NCBI GenBank assembly: GCA_949130485.1
Contig: OX422199.1
Coordinates: 1,545,902 to 1,609,901 of the forward strand
Direction of reading: 5' to 3'
Origin: Agelas oroides
Taxonomy: Eukaryota; Porifera; Demospongiae; Agelasida; Agelasidae
DNA: 64,000 nt
In this document: positions 27,001 to 37,715 of the stretch, in pieces
Layout of the letters: each line of letters starts with the position of its first letter
How positions within the stretch are numbered: the stretch's first letter is position 1
Made by a program: the position numbers and the translations under genes
The notes under the pieces: generated by a model
What the model saw: only the letters and a program-made list of their open reading frames with translations
Told to the model about the DNA's origin: nothing
The model's database searches: none

Positions 27001-28993
27001 CTGTTTACTCGTGCCATTTGAAACCGAAAGAAGTAATTCTTTTGATTCTATATTCCAAGTACAAAACACAGATGATGACCCCACTGCAATCTCGTCTGAT
27101 CCATACCAGGTCTGCTTCTGTAACAACAGTAAACCACTATGTGGTATCCAAAAATTTTGGCACATGTACACGTATCCAGGAGCACTGTTTCATGTCCAAG
27201 CAGTAGTTGTGGGTCAGAAGTTTGGTATTGTTCCAGGTGTTGTGCGTGCTACACTTCAGAACACATCTGCTGTCTTGGGTGATCTTCAACAGTCTCAAGC
27301 CACGGGCAAGTCCTGCACTACACTGAACTACACTGTATACTCATCCCAGACAGTGGAAACAATTACTTGCAGGACTGAAACCATCCCAGGAAGAATGACT
27401 CTACCACGATTGATAATGAATGTGACACTGCTCAACTGCCCATGGGGCTTTACACTTAATGGTTATCCAACAAAATGTGATTGCGTAGATGAACTGCGAA
27501 GCCACCACATTACATGCAACATCACAACCCAGACAATCAGTCGCCCACCTCCACTGTGGATAGGATACTACTACTCTGGTAACGACACTGAACACCCGGT
27601 TGAGGGGGTCTTGGTGCATGATCAGTGCCCATTTGACTACTGCAAACGTAAACAGCTCTCCATACAGCTGAACGACTCAGACAAACAGTGCGCCTTCAAT
27701 CACTCAGGCATTCTCTGTGGAGCATGCAAGCCAGGCCTCAGCCTTGCCCTGGGAACATCCAGATGTCTGAAGTGCCCCAACAAGTACCTCATGCTGCTGT
27801 TTGCATTCACTGTTGCAGGCCTTGCACTTGTCTTCCTACTCATCCTCACCAACATGACAGTCTCAGAAGGAACCATCAATGGACTCATATTCTATGCTAA
27901 CATCATTCACATCAATCGAGCCATCTTCTTCCCAAGTGAAAGTACTGGAATAAACAAAATCGTATTGAATATTCTGTCCACTTTCATATCTTGGATCAAT
28001 CTTGACCTTGGAATTGAGACCTGCTTCTACAGTGGTATGGACATGTACACCAAGGCATGGCTACAGTTTCTCTTCCCTTTCTACATCTGGACTATTGTTG
28101 GTGGGATGATTGTCTCCAGCCATTATTCCACCACTGCAGCTAAACTGTTCAGAAGACATGCTGTGAAGGTGCTAGCTACACTCTTCCTACTGTCCTTTGC
28201 TAAACTGCAGCGTACCATCATCACAGTTCTCTCCTTCACCTTCCTCACCTACCCTGATGTGACTAAGATTGTGTGGTTGTATGACAGCAACATTGAGTAC
28301 TTACATGGGAAACACATCCCTCTATTCATCGCTGCCCTTCTTGCTCTTTTGTTCCTTGTGATCCCATACACCTTAGTGCTGTTCTTCATCCAGTGTCTTC
28401 TGAAGTTAAACTGCCGAATCTTCTTCTGGGTGAAGAAGTTGAAGCCATTGTTTGATGCCTACACTGGTCCATACAAGGACAGGTACCGGTTCTGGACTGG
28501 GTTTCTTCTTATTGTCCGCACAATTCTTTTCCTCATCTTTACTCTCGGCAACCCTGGTCTGAATCTTGCAGCAATAAGTGTCACTACCACCTGTCTAGCT
28601 TTCTCTCCAGCTGTCTACAAGAAAGTGTGGCTTACTGTGCTAGAGTACTCCCTACTACTCAATCTGAGTGCAGTTTCTGTTGCTACATTTTACTGTCGTT
28701 ACACCCAGTTCAGTGGCAATCAAGCATTGGTAGTGTATATTTCAGTCGGCACTGCCTTCATAACATTTTTTGGGATAATGGCCTATCATCTCTGCCAGTG
28801 CACTATCAATTCACGAGCCTGGAAGAACGTCTCAGATCGAGTTACTCAGAGGAGCAGTGATCGCGAACTAGTGAACATTGTAGCAGAGAGCTCAGATGAA
28901 GAGGAGGAGGAGGAACCAGCTCAAGCTGAGTTACGACCACTGATGTTGCAGTTTGATGAATACCGTGAACCAGTCCTGGTTTATGATGATTAG
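24044..28993 (+). CDS. Beta-helix ectodomain / multi-TM membrane protein, copy 1
   Basis: An intronless 1649-residue protein. I start at 24044 (MLQWFTLLLATLTLSTVVSA, a signal peptide) because all paralogues share this start; an upstream in-frame ATG exists at 24023. Next comes a conserved N-terminal module with a CPQQPCHTLEHYA motif, then from about 60 to 1000 a long series of short repeats of the type INNTxFVGNxAxxGGAxxV, rich in Asn-X-Ser/Thr sequons. The GGAI/FxxN pattern is that of right-handed parallel beta-helices such as bacterial Pmp-type autotransporters. Around 1212-1243 is a small Cys-rich module (HSGILCGACKPGLSLALG), then about eight to ten membrane helices (1246-1590) and a cytoplasmic tail with an EEEEEE run and the C-terminal REPVLVYDD. 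I do not recognise the membrane domain with certainty. The likely role is a surface receptor or adhesion protein, by inference. Confidence 0.9.
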   Translation: MLQWFTLLLATLTLSTVVSATDVLFVKPTNDTLCPQQPCHTLEHYAQSWQLYLTSNTIVQFLPGEHILEGDWNVLTVENVSNLTLIGSDSVIRDSSPLGIPMTTSRINCRRGKTLFFFSNITELFIAKLIFSGCGGGKAAFTLYEVSNLILDSVTIRNSTGTGLVGINLRKSLIHHSSFMFNQAAKDYFCSGNIMLLYAKCSERIKTYTLNIASSWILYGNATTEIPCVGGAYMLVSESCYNVRVNIHNTTLKENMGGNMLLALNSFASSVITITESRFEAGYNSVGGGILIATEHDASQYPQHAQSNHVYINNTEFVGNRAESGGAMAVVPCTGTELHINGSKFYNNVAHGGGHIAVSLGSYQCVNITITVNNSLFEEGKATNGSGGGVAVQGVCSDFPCTNGSRIYISNTQFVKNYAEFKGGAVSLYGCISTELHINESEFYNNTTPLAGGHISSEMLSDCILFIVINNSRFENGKALVGGAISVFAGHGCTSLSSTIQKSVYILNSKVYRNIADLGGGIAIQFNQSCFAANVLIHNVFLSRNAATKSGGNVYLPNNCTAGNSVTISRSTVEFGNAGDNGGGMVFKANTSEACSSSMINLKPTIITIVDSTFQYNTVRYLGGGLRISFSNGFSEYSCCNTEINITNVTFLNNKVYGTGVLTKGGNIFIEDISGKWLNNSVRIHDCLIEGGVASSGGGISLMQVVKHAISSQQETTEMEGLFISNTQFICNQATDSTNGASLVAEMVLNVSMTLNSLTPALTKKLTITDTTFDGTCSDSSNVCITGMGINAPYLPTGNSVTFINVSFRGYSTNVSSPLSTYHSQQSSELSLGNGFMQYLPSVSTTLYTYQPGVVLSFVPNATFINCKFYESTADSALYATSANMFFGGNITFRDNIATYGAGMTLLDNSVMYLRPNTHIVFSHNHATYAGGAIYVQSDDVGSSLRCFYQFDGINQTISDLNIEITFENNTAYFAGSALYGGLVDFCLLVPFETERSNSFDSIFQVQNTDDDPTAISSDPYQVCFCNNSKPLCGIQKFWHMYTYPGALFHVQAVVVGQKFGIVPGVVRATLQNTSAVLGDLQQSQATGKSCTTLNYTVYSSQTVETITCRTETIPGRMTLPRLIMNVTLLNCPWGFTLNGYPTKCDCVDELRSHHITCNITTQTISRPPPLWIGYYYSGNDTEHPVEGVLVHDQCPFDYCKRKQLSIQLNDSDKQCAFNHSGILCGACKPGLSLALGTSRCLKCPNKYLMLLFAFTVAGLALVFLLILTNMTVSEGTINGLIFYANIIHINRAIFFPSESTGINKIVLNILSTFISWINLDLGIETCFYSGMDMYTKAWLQFLFPFYIWTIVGGMIVSSHYSTTAAKLFRRHAVKVLATLFLLSFAKLQRTIITVLSFTFLTYPDVTKIVWLYDSNIEYLHGKHIPLFIAALLALLFLVIPYTLVLFFIQCLLKLNCRIFFWVKKLKPLFDAYTGPYKDRYRFWTGFLLIVRTILFLIFTLGNPGLNLAAISVTTTCLAFSPAVYKKVWLTVLEYSLLLNLSAVSVATFYCRYTQFSGNQALVVYISVGTAFITFFGIMAYHLCQCTINSRAWKNVSDRVTQRSSDRELVNIVAESSDEEEEEEPAQAELRPLMLQFDEYREPVLVYDD

Positions 28994-29486
28994 GACAATC
29001 AATGAACCACATCTTTTAATTCCTAAACAAAACAGGCTTAGATGTTCTAAAAATGTTTATTTTTTTTGTCATTTTAAGAAGCAGTGCACAACAAATCAAG
29101 CAACTATAGCTAGTTCTGTCAGATTGTGGGAGCTTTTGATGTTTCTTCAGTAATACAGTTTTATAATCGATTTGCAATAAACTAGAGTTGCTGAGCTGAC
29201 AAACCAGTGATGAGGTACATAATCCTTTTTTTATTGTCCAGTACTTAACTTGCAATGGACATGAGTTGCTGACAAACCAGTGATGAGGTACATATGCTTG
29301 TGACTAGCTATATCTACTCACTTCAGAAACAAATTGCTGGTTATGTAAAAACATTTTCTCTCATGAATGCGCATGATTTCTCATCATTTTAATGCATGAG
29401 CAGGGAACAACATGTGTGTACATGTGATGTTTGATAACATTATCTACTTGCAGATAAACAAACCTGGAGACCACATTAAGCAGCAT
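28994..29486. other. 3' flank of copy 1, duplicated after copy 2
   Basis: 28994-29340 is almost identical to the DNA after copy 2 (36890-37235), including GAGTTGCTGAGCTGACAAAC and its repeat. 29360-29460 matches the DNA just before copy 3 (37576-37690), ending in a TACTTGCAG splice-acceptor-like site at 29453. So the intergenic DNA is part of the duplicated unit. Confidence 0.8.
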
Positions 29487-30912
29487 GATGCAGTGGTTCA
29501 TTCTATCACTAGCCACACTGACATTCAGTACAGTGGTGTCTGCTACTGGTGTCCTCGTTGTCAAGCCCACCAATGAAACACCATGTCCACAACAGCCATG
29601 TCACACTCTTGAGCACTATGCTCAGAGCTGGCAGCTCTACCTGACCTCCAACACATAGTTCTTACTAGGTGAGCATGTTCTCGAGGGAGACTGGAATGAG
29701 TTGACAGTTGTGAACGTTTCTAACTTGACACTGATTGGAAGTGACAGTGTGGTTCTTGATAGTTCACCACTAGGTATACCTATGACTACAAGCAGAGTCA
29801 GCTGTAGAAGGGGGAAGACCGTGTTTTCTTACTCCAATGTCACTGAACTCTTAATTCATTGCAAGACTCATGTTCTCAGAGTGTGGTGGAAGGGAAACAA
29901 CACTCATACTCTATGAATTAAGTGTCTAATTTTGTACTTGATAGTGTCACCATTCAAAACAGCACTGGGACTGGACTGGTGGGTTTTAGCCTTAGAGAAT
30001 TCATCATTCTGCTTTCATGAGTCACTGAAGTTTATGCTATCAGTACTTGTTTTGTCTATCATGAGTGCTTAGAGATGATTGAAAATTTCATATTGTGCAT
30101 AACCTCTTCATGGATCTTGTTTGGAAAGGCCACCACTGAAGCAATAGATCCGAGAGGCCTAGCACTGCAAGTTGGTCAGTCCTGCTACAATGTAAAGGTA
30201 CAAATCCACAATACTACTTTGAAAGAGAATATGTTGGGTAATATGCTCCTCATGCTAAATGTTTTGCGCAAAACATCATTACCATTACTGACAGCCACTT
30301 TGAAGGTGGGTATGGCAGTGGTGGAGGGTTATTGATTATTCCAAGTCACAGTGGTTCTCCATGCAGTTCCCCAGCATGTCCAAAGTAATCATGTGTACAT
30401 TAACAACACGAAATTTGTTGGAAATTATGCAAAGTATGGGGGTGCAATGGCAGTATTGCCATATTCAGGCACATTAATAGTTTCGAAACAACACAGCACA
30501 AGATGGTGGACGTATTTCAATCATCTTGACACCCAACAATTGTGCAAGTGTAAACACGGCTATTGCAATCAACAACAGTCTCTTTGAAGATGGAAAAGCT
30601 ACTGGTAGAGGTGGTGGAGTTGCACTGCAAGGGACATTTGATACTGAATCCCAATGTACAAATGGCAATCATATTTCCATTAGCAAAATTTGAAACTATG
30701 CTGAAGTTGATCAATGGAGGTGCAGTGGCATTATGGGGGTACATATAGGCACGGGACTATATATCAAAGTTTTACAAGAATACTGCACCACCACCTGTAT
30801 TTGAAACTGCTGTCAGATCATGTTCTGTTCATTGTTATTGATAACAGGAAAAGCTGTTATTAATGGGGGAATTTGAGTGTTATTGAATGCTGCTAACAGT
30901 TGTATCTCTGGC
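29487..30912 (+). pseudogene. Broken, truncated beta-helix family copy
   Basis: Starts ATGATGCAGTGGTTCATTCT and keeps the N-terminal module. An early stop appears where the others read an open frame (ACACATAGTTCTTACT near 29651), followed by several frameshifts. Similarity stops near 30912 at a point matching about 39185 in copy 3, so the Cys-rich module, all membrane helices and the tail are missing. Its 30390-30720 segment is nearly identical to 38640-38990 of copy 3. It is either a decayed gene or a fragment that can still serve as donor in gene conversion. Confidence 0.9.
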
Positions 30913-31871
30913 CGGCGGCATGCATTGTCCTGTTTTGCTTATTCAGCAACTAAGGAGTTACCAGTAGATACTGCCATACATGTGCATTTCGCATATACTA
31001 GCTGTATTAGTTATGTTTAAGGTAAAAGACACATGCAGTACATCCAGTTTCATTGGTCTTTTCTACAGCCACTGAAGAAAGTGTGCATGTGCATTATGTC
31101 TGCAGACACCCATGTCAGTAGTGCATAAACAATAATATAGACAAAATGAAAATGTATTTTATGTAGAAACTGTCTTAAATTTAATATTATGTATAAGCTT
31201 TTTGGGCTTGGTTGGTTGTGGCAGACAAAACCCAGGGACAAAGTCTAAACAGTGTATGAAAGGCTTCTTTCTCTCCCTCCTGCACATAAAACAGAAATAG
31301 AACATAAATTTGTGCTTTTTTTAGATTTGCAATAACATTGTGGCTTTGTTTACAACTAGCTGGGATTCATAAATTAATTATGGCAAAGAATTGTTACTGC
31401 AGTATCCAAATCATCTACTGCAACTTATGTAATGCTAGTAGCAATCACATTCCACAAGACAACACAAGAGGTTTCAGAGGACGCTTTGGTGCTTGCATTG
31501 TACACTGAAGAAGTTTCACAGTTTGAACTTCAATTACACTTTCTAGCAAGCTAGTGTGTGTTCTGGACAGAGACTATCAGCAGACTTCAAGGAAGGTAAG
31601 CTACAAAGTAGTAACATTTGTCAGATCTACAATTTCTTGGTTGGCCTGCACATGGAAGGTTTTGCATGGTACCTGAAGTGTTAAAATAACCATGTATTGA
31701 CTGGAGTTGAGAATTGTAGCTAATTCACTGCAAGAAGTTAATAGCCAGTCAAGAGTTGTCTTTAAATTTGCTGTTCACAAGATCCCATCAGCCACCTGAA
31801 TTATTGTTGTACAAAATCTGTGCACTCATGTCAAAGCTACATGTAAAGCATGTCACCATTGACTATCTCAT
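30913..31871. other. Unique DNA between the pseudogene and copy 2
   Basis: AT-rich, with no coding signal and no family similarity seen. It takes the place of the missing 3' half of the broken copy. A CTCATATAG acceptor-like site at the right edge precedes copy 2. Confidence 0.5.
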
Positions 31872-31915
31872 ATAGGTACATGCTACAAGGCACATTGTGG
31901 AATTAAAAAGGACTG

Positions 31916-34900
31916 ATGCTGCAGTGGTTCATTCTATCACTAGCCACACTGACACTCAGTACAGTGGTCTCTGCTACTGGTGTTCTCTTTGTCAAGCCCA
32001 CCAATGACACACCATGTCCACAACAGCCGTGTCACACTCTTGAGCACTATGCTCAGAGCTGGCAGCTCTACCTGACCTCCAACACTATAGTCCAGTTCTT
32101 ACCAGGTGAGCACGTTCTTGAGGGAGACTGGAATGAGTTGACAGTTGTGAACATCTCCAACTTGACACTAATTGGAAGTGACAGTGTGGTTCTTGATAGT
32201 TCACCATTGGGTATACCTATGGCTACAAGCAGAATCAGCTGTAGAAGGGGGAAGACCGTGTTTTCTTACTCCAATGTCACTGAGTTATTCATTATAAAGC
32301 TCACATTCTCAGAGTGTGGTGGAGGGAAGGCAACACTCACATTGTACGAAGTTTCCAATCTCATACTTGACAATGTTGCCATACAAAACAGCATTGGGAC
32401 TGGACTGATGGGTCTTAACCTTGGAAAATCATCAATTCATCGTTCGTCTTTCATGTTCAATCAAGCCACTAGTGCTTTCTCTTGTAGTTCCAATGTTATG
32501 TTGTTCTATAAAAAATGTTCAGAGACAATTGAAACTTACGCACTGAATATAACCTCTTCGTGGATCTTGTTTGGAAATGCTACCACTGAATCAGGATGTG
32601 TGGGTGGTCTAAGTCTGGAACTTGGTCAGTTATGCTACAACATGAAGGTACACATCCTCAATACCACAATCAAAGGGAATATGGGTGGAAATGTGCTCCT
32701 TAAACTCAACAATGGTTTTGCACATAACATCATTACTATTGCTGACAGCCACTTTGAAGTTGGATTCACTTTAGACTTTGGTGGAGGAATATCAATATAT
32801 ACAGAGTACAATGCTTCTCAAGTAGCTCAGGTTGTTCAAAGTAATCGTGTGTACATCAACAACACAAAGTTTGTGGGAAATATTGCACCCTCTGGAGGTG
32901 CAATAGCAATATTACCAAGTACGGGAACTGAGGTATACATTAATGGATCAAAGTTTTACAACAATGTAGCGGATGGTGGTGGACATATTTTCATCAGCTT
33001 GGTCTCAAATTATTGCGCAAATGTAACTATCACAATAAACAACAGTCTTTTTGCAAATGGGGAAGCTACTAGTCATGGTGGTGGAGTTGCAGTGGTAGGG
33101 CCATATAGTGATTCTCAAAGTACAAATGGTAATTATATTTATATTAGCAACACACGATTTGTGGGAAATCATGCCCAGAGTGTGGGAGGTGCTGTGGCAT
33201 TGTTGGGGTGTTTAGGCGCTGAGCTAAAGATTGATGAGACAGGATTTTTCAATAATACAGCACCATTAGATGGTGGCCATATTGCATTGGAATTAAACTC
33301 AGATTGCATTCAGTTCATCATTGTCAATAACAGTCATTTTGAAGGTGGAAAAGCATATTTTGGTGGGGGGATTTCAATGCTTGCTGGAAGTGGTTGCACA
33401 TCAGTTAGCAGTACCATTCATAAATCTGTTTATATCATGAACAGCAAAATTTATCAAAATTTTGCTGAGTTTGCTGGTGGAGGATTGGCAATCAAATTCA
33501 ACCAGAGCTGTTTTGCTATCAACATTTTAATTCACAATGTGTCCCTTTCAAGAAATGTGGGAAACAATTTCCTATTGAGTGGAGGGAATATTTTCATTCC
33601 AAATATCTGCACAGCAGGAAACTCTATAACAATAAGCAGAAGCACTGTGGAGTTTGGCAATGCCAGTGGAATTGGTGGAGGAATGATATATGTAACACAT
33701 GCATTTCTGGGATGTCCATCTACTATGGTAAAACTCAAACCAACTAGCATCAACATTGTAGACTCAACCTTTCAATACAACACTGCCCGAAAAATGGGTG
33801 GTGGACTTGCCATCTTATTAGGTTCATTGGAGTATTTTTGCTGCAGTGCTGAAGTGAACATCAAAAATGTAATATTTTTCAACAACACAGTTTCTACAGT
33901 CAGTTTCGACACAGTTGATGGAGCAAAGCATTTTACAGGAGGTGGTAACATTTATACTGCTAATTTTAATGGGCAGCGGTTTAACAACAGTGTCAGGATT
34001 CATAGCTGCCTGATTGAAGGTGGGATTGCAATGTCAGGAGGTGGGATTTATTCAACAACACAACATGTAAACAGTGTAGGCTTCTGCCAGAAAAGTACTG
34101 AGGCTTTAATCATCTCCAATACTCGCTTTATATGCAACCGAGCAACATATGCAGGTTTTGCAGGTGCTTCGCTGTTGGTTGAAGAACTACCTAATTTTTA
34201 TAACATGACATTGTACTCCATGGCAGCAAAAACCGTTTACTTTAAGAAAATTAGAATTATAGACAGCATATTTGATGGAACCTGTGCTAATTTTGGCAAT
34301 ATTATTATTATCAATTTAGAAGCCTATTCTCCCTATTTACCAACAGGGTACAGTGTGGCGTTCATCAATGTCTCGTTTCAAGGGTATTCCACAGACCTTT
34401 CATTCCCACCTTCTACATTTCATTCTCAGAAGCTCTTTGTTAATCTCATTCTTACAAATACTGCTGAACCTGCTTTGTACACACCATACTCAGGAGTAAT
34501 GCTTTATTTTATTCCAAATGCAACTTTCATTGACTGTGAATTCTTTGAAAGCACTGTAGACAGTGCCCTTTATGCAGAAAGTACCAAGATGTTCTTTGGA
34601 GGCAATATAACATTCAGGGACAACATAGCCACATATGGAGGAGGACTGACACTACTTGATAACTCTGTTATGTACCTCACGCCAAACACACATATTATGT
34701 TCTCTCACAACCATGCTACTTATGCAGGAGGTGCTATTTATGTCCAGTCAGACAGTTTTTCATTTGGCAATCATATGTGCTTCTTTCAGTTTGATGGAAT
34801 AAACCAAACCATATCTGACCAGAATATTCAGATTACGTTTGTGAACAACACAGCATATTTTGCTGGCAGTGCACTGTATGGCGGTTTTGTAGACTTCTGT

Positions 34901-36889
34901 TTCATCACCGTGGCAATATCTACAGAAAGAAATAATTACTTTGATTCTATATTCAAAGTACAAAACACAGATGATGATCCCACTGCAATCTCGTCTGACC
35001 CATACATGGTCTGTCCTTGCAATGAAAGTAAACCACACTGTGGTAGTAGTGTGCAAGTTATGCACACGTATCCAGGAGCACTGTTTCATGTCCAAGCAGT
35101 AGTTGTGGGTCAGAAGGAAGGTATTGTGCCAGGTGTTGTGCGTGCTACACTTCAGAACACATCTGCTGTCTTGGGTGATCTGCAACAGTCCCAGGCCACA
35201 GGCAAGTCCTGCACTACACTAAACTACACTGTGTACTCAACACAGACAGTGGAAACAATCACACTAGTGACTGAAACCATCCCAAAGAGGCTGACCCTAA
35301 AAGGATTGATAATTAATGTGACACTGCTCAATTGTCCATGGGGCTTTACACTTACTGGTGCTCTACCAAAATGCAATTGCGTTGATGAACTGCGAAGCCA
35401 CCACATTACATGCAACATTACAACCCAGACAATCAGTCGCCCACCTCCACTGTGGATAGGGTACTACCACTCTGGTAACAATGCTGAACTACTAGTTGAG
35501 GGGGTCTTGGTGCATGACCATTGCCCATTTGACTACTGCAAACCTGGACAGCTCTCCATACAGCTGAATGACTCAGACAAACAGTGTGCCTTCAATCACT
35601 CAGGCATTCTCTGTGGAGCATGCCAGCCAGGTCTCAGCCTTGCTCTGGGAACATCCAGATGTCTGAAGTGCTCCAACAAGTACCTGATGCTGCTGTTTGC
35701 ATTCGCTGTTGCAGGCCTTGCACTTGTATTCCTACTCACCCTCACCAACATGACAGTCTCAGAAGGAACCATCAATGGACTAATATTCTATGCTAACATC
35801 ATTCACATCAATCAAGCCATTTTCTTCCCAAGTGAAAGTACTGGAATAAACAAAATCGTATTGAATATTCTGTCCACTTTCATATCTTGGATCAATCTTG
35901 ACCTTGGAATTGAGACCTGCTTCTACAGTGGTATGGACATGTACACCAAGGCATGGCTACAGTTTCTCTTCCCTTTCTACATCTGGACTATTGTTGGTGG
36001 GATGATTGTCTCCAGCCATTATTCCACCACTGCAGCTAAACTGTTCAGAAGACATGCTGTGAAGGTGCTAGCTACACTCTTCCTACTGTCCTTTGCTAAA
36101 CTGCAGCGTACCATCATCACAGTTCTCTCCTTCACCTTCCTCACCTACCCTGATGTGACTAAGATTGTGTGGTTGTATGACAGCAACATTGAGTACTTAC
36201 ATGGGAAACACATCCCTCTATTCATCGCTGCCCTTCTTGCTCTTTTGTTTCTTGTGATCCCATACACCTTAGTGCTGTTCTTCATCCAGTGTCTGCCCAA
36301 GTTAAACTGCCGAATCTTCTTCTGGGTGAAGAAGTTGAAGCCATTGTTTGATGCCTACACTGGTCCATACAAGGACAGGTACCGGTTCTGGACTGGGTTT
36401 CTTCTTATTGTCCGCACAATTCTTTTCCTCATCTTTACTCTCGGCAACCCTGGTCTGAATCTTGCAGCAATAAGTGTCACTACCACCTGTCTAGCTTTCT
36501 CTCCAGCTGTCTACAAGAAAGTGTGGCTTACTGTGCTAGAGTACTCCCTACTACTCAATCTGAGTGCAGTTTCTGTTGCTACATTTTACTGTCGTTACAC
36601 CCAGTTCAGTGGCAATCAAGCATTGGTAGTGTATATTTCAGTCGGCACTGCCTTCATAACATTTTTTGGGATAATGGCCTATCATCTCTGCCAGTGCACT
36701 ATCAATTCACGAGCCTGGAAGAACGTCTCAGATCGAGTTACTCAGAGGAGCAGTGATCGCGAACTAGTGAACATTGTAGCAGAGAGCGTAGATGAAGAGG
36801 AGGAGGAGGAACCAGCTCAAGCTGAGTTACGACCACTGATGTTGCAGTTTAATGAATACCGTGAACCAGTGCTGGTTTATGATGATTAG
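31916..36889 (+). CDS. Beta-helix ectodomain / multi-TM membrane protein, copy 2
   Basis: An intronless 1657-residue paralogue with the same plan: signal peptide starting MLQWFILSLATLTLS, N-terminal Cys module, beta-helix-type repeats, juxtamembrane Cys-rich module, about eight to ten membrane helices, acidic tail. Its membrane half (from about 35,740) and 3' UTR are almost identical to copy 1; in the last roughly 400 residues I count only about four differences (INQAIFF for INRAIFF, CLPKL for CLLKL, one in AES(V/S)DEE and LQFNEY for LQFDEY). The ectodomain is clearly more diverged, with its own loops, for example around YAGFAGASLLVEEL. This contrast suggests recent conversion of the 3' half or strong constraint plus recent duplication. 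Confidence 0.9.
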   Translation: MLQWFILSLATLTLSTVVSATGVLFVKPTNDTPCPQQPCHTLEHYAQSWQLYLTSNTIVQFLPGEHVLEGDWNELTVVNISNLTLIGSDSVVLDSSPLGIPMATSRISCRRGKTVFSYSNVTELFIIKLTFSECGGGKATLTLYEVSNLILDNVAIQNSIGTGLMGLNLGKSSIHRSSFMFNQATSAFSCSSNVMLFYKKCSETIETYALNITSSWILFGNATTESGCVGGLSLELGQLCYNMKVHILNTTIKGNMGGNVLLKLNNGFAHNIITIADSHFEVGFTLDFGGGISIYTEYNASQVAQVVQSNRVYINNTKFVGNIAPSGGAIAILPSTGTEVYINGSKFYNNVADGGGHIFISLVSNYCANVTITINNSLFANGEATSHGGGVAVVGPYSDSQSTNGNYIYISNTRFVGNHAQSVGGAVALLGCLGAELKIDETGFFNNTAPLDGGHIALELNSDCIQFIIVNNSHFEGGKAYFGGGISMLAGSGCTSVSSTIHKSVYIMNSKIYQNFAEFAGGGLAIKFNQSCFAINILIHNVSLSRNVGNNFLLSGGNIFIPNICTAGNSITISRSTVEFGNASGIGGGMIYVTHAFLGCPSTMVKLKPTSINIVDSTFQYNTARKMGGGLAILLGSLEYFCCSAEVNIKNVIFFNNTVSTVSFDTVDGAKHFTGGGNIYTANFNGQRFNNSVRIHSCLIEGGIAMSGGGIYSTTQHVNSVGFCQKSTEALIISNTRFICNRATYAGFAGASLLVEELPNFYNMTLYSMAAKTVYFKKIRIIDSIFDGTCANFGNIIIINLEAYSPYLPTGYSVAFINVSFQGYSTDLSFPPSTFHSQKLFVNLILTNTAEPALYTPYSGVMLYFIPNATFIDCEFFESTVDSALYAESTKMFFGGNITFRDNIATYGGGLTLLDNSVMYLTPNTHIMFSHNHATYAGGAIYVQSDSFSFGNHMCFFQFDGINQTISDQNIQITFVNNTAYFAGSALYGGFVDFCFITVAISTERNNYFDSIFKVQNTDDDPTAISSDPYMVCPCNESKPHCGSSVQVMHTYPGALFHVQAVVVGQKEGIVPGVVRATLQNTSAVLGDLQQSQATGKSCTTLNYTVYSTQTVETITLVTETIPKRLTLKGLIINVTLLNCPWGFTLTGALPKCNCVDELRSHHITCNITTQTISRPPPLWIGYYHSGNNAELLVEGVLVHDHCPFDYCKPGQLSIQLNDSDKQCAFNHSGILCGACQPGLSLALGTSRCLKCSNKYLMLLFAFAVAGLALVFLLTLTNMTVSEGTINGLIFYANIIHINQAIFFPSESTGINKIVLNILSTFISWINLDLGIETCFYSGMDMYTKAWLQFLFPFYIWTIVGGMIVSSHYSTTAAKLFRRHAVKVLATLFLLSFAKLQRTIITVLSFTFLTYPDVTKIVWLYDSNIEYLHGKHIPLFIAALLALLFLVIPYTLVLFFIQCLPKLNCRIFFWVKKLKPLFDAYTGPYKDRYRFWTGFLLIVRTILFLIFTLGNPGLNLAAISVTTTCLAFSPAVYKKVWLTVLEYSLLLNLSAVSVATFYCRYTQFSGNQALVVYISVGTAFITFFGIMAYHLCQCTINSRAWKNVSDRVTQRSSDRELVNIVAESVDEEEEEEPAQAELRPLMLQFNEYREPVLVYDD

Positions 36890-37715
36890 GACAATCAATG
36901 AACCACATCTTTTAATTCCTAAACAAAACAGGCTTAGGTGTTCTAAAAATGTTTATTTTTTTGTCATTTTAAGAAGCAGTGCACAACAAATCAAGCAACT
37001 ATAGCTAGTTCTGTCAGATTGTGGGAGCTTTTGATGTTTCTTCAGTAATACAGTTTTATAGTCGATTTGCAATAAACTAGAGTTGCTGAGCTGACAAACC
37101 AGTGATGAGGTACATAATCCATTTTTTATTGTCCAGTGCTTACCTTGCAATGGACATGAGTTACTGACAAACCAGTGATGAGGTACATATGCTTGTGACT
37201 ATATCTACTCACTTCAGAAACAATTTGCTGGTTACTACAGTTGTGTGACTAACCTTCTTATACTAATTCAAAGAATGCAGCACTGGAAAGAGGAGCTGAT
37301 ACTTGAATAGAATTCATCTACCCTGAATATTGAGTTACAACCACAGCATAGTTTGGAATTACCACTTTCTAAAACAGGGAATTTTTTTCTAGTACATACT
37401 AATCATTTTGTAGTAAGCCGCAAACTTGATGTGCATTCCGGAGCCAAGTTCATGCACGTAGCAGTGGCAGAAAGAGCTGAACATCTTTTGCCTCTTCGAA
37501 GTGTTCTGTGTTTTTCTCTGTAGACATTCAAATTTGGTGACTATAACCGGATCAAGAGGTATGTAAAAACAACAACTTTCTCTCATGAATGCATATGATT
37601 TGTCATCATTTTAATACATGAGCAGTGCACAACATGTGTGTACATGCATGGATGAAGTTTGATAACATTATTAACTTCTTGCAGGTAAACATACCTGGAG
37701 ACCACGAGCAACATA

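Noticed and set aside
28860-28993. ITIM or NPxY signalling motif in the cytoplasmic tail of the beta-helix proteins
   Set aside because: The tyrosine in DEYREP lacks the hydrophobic residue at +3, and no NPxY is present; only an acidic run and conserved REPVLVYDD are seen.
24044-28993. Bacterial contamination, because the ectodomain repeats resemble chlamydial Pmp proteins
   Set aside because: There is no autotransporter beta-barrel; the gene ends in alpha-helical membrane segments, has UTR splice-like sites, and sits among intron-containing animal genes with the same base composition and repeats.
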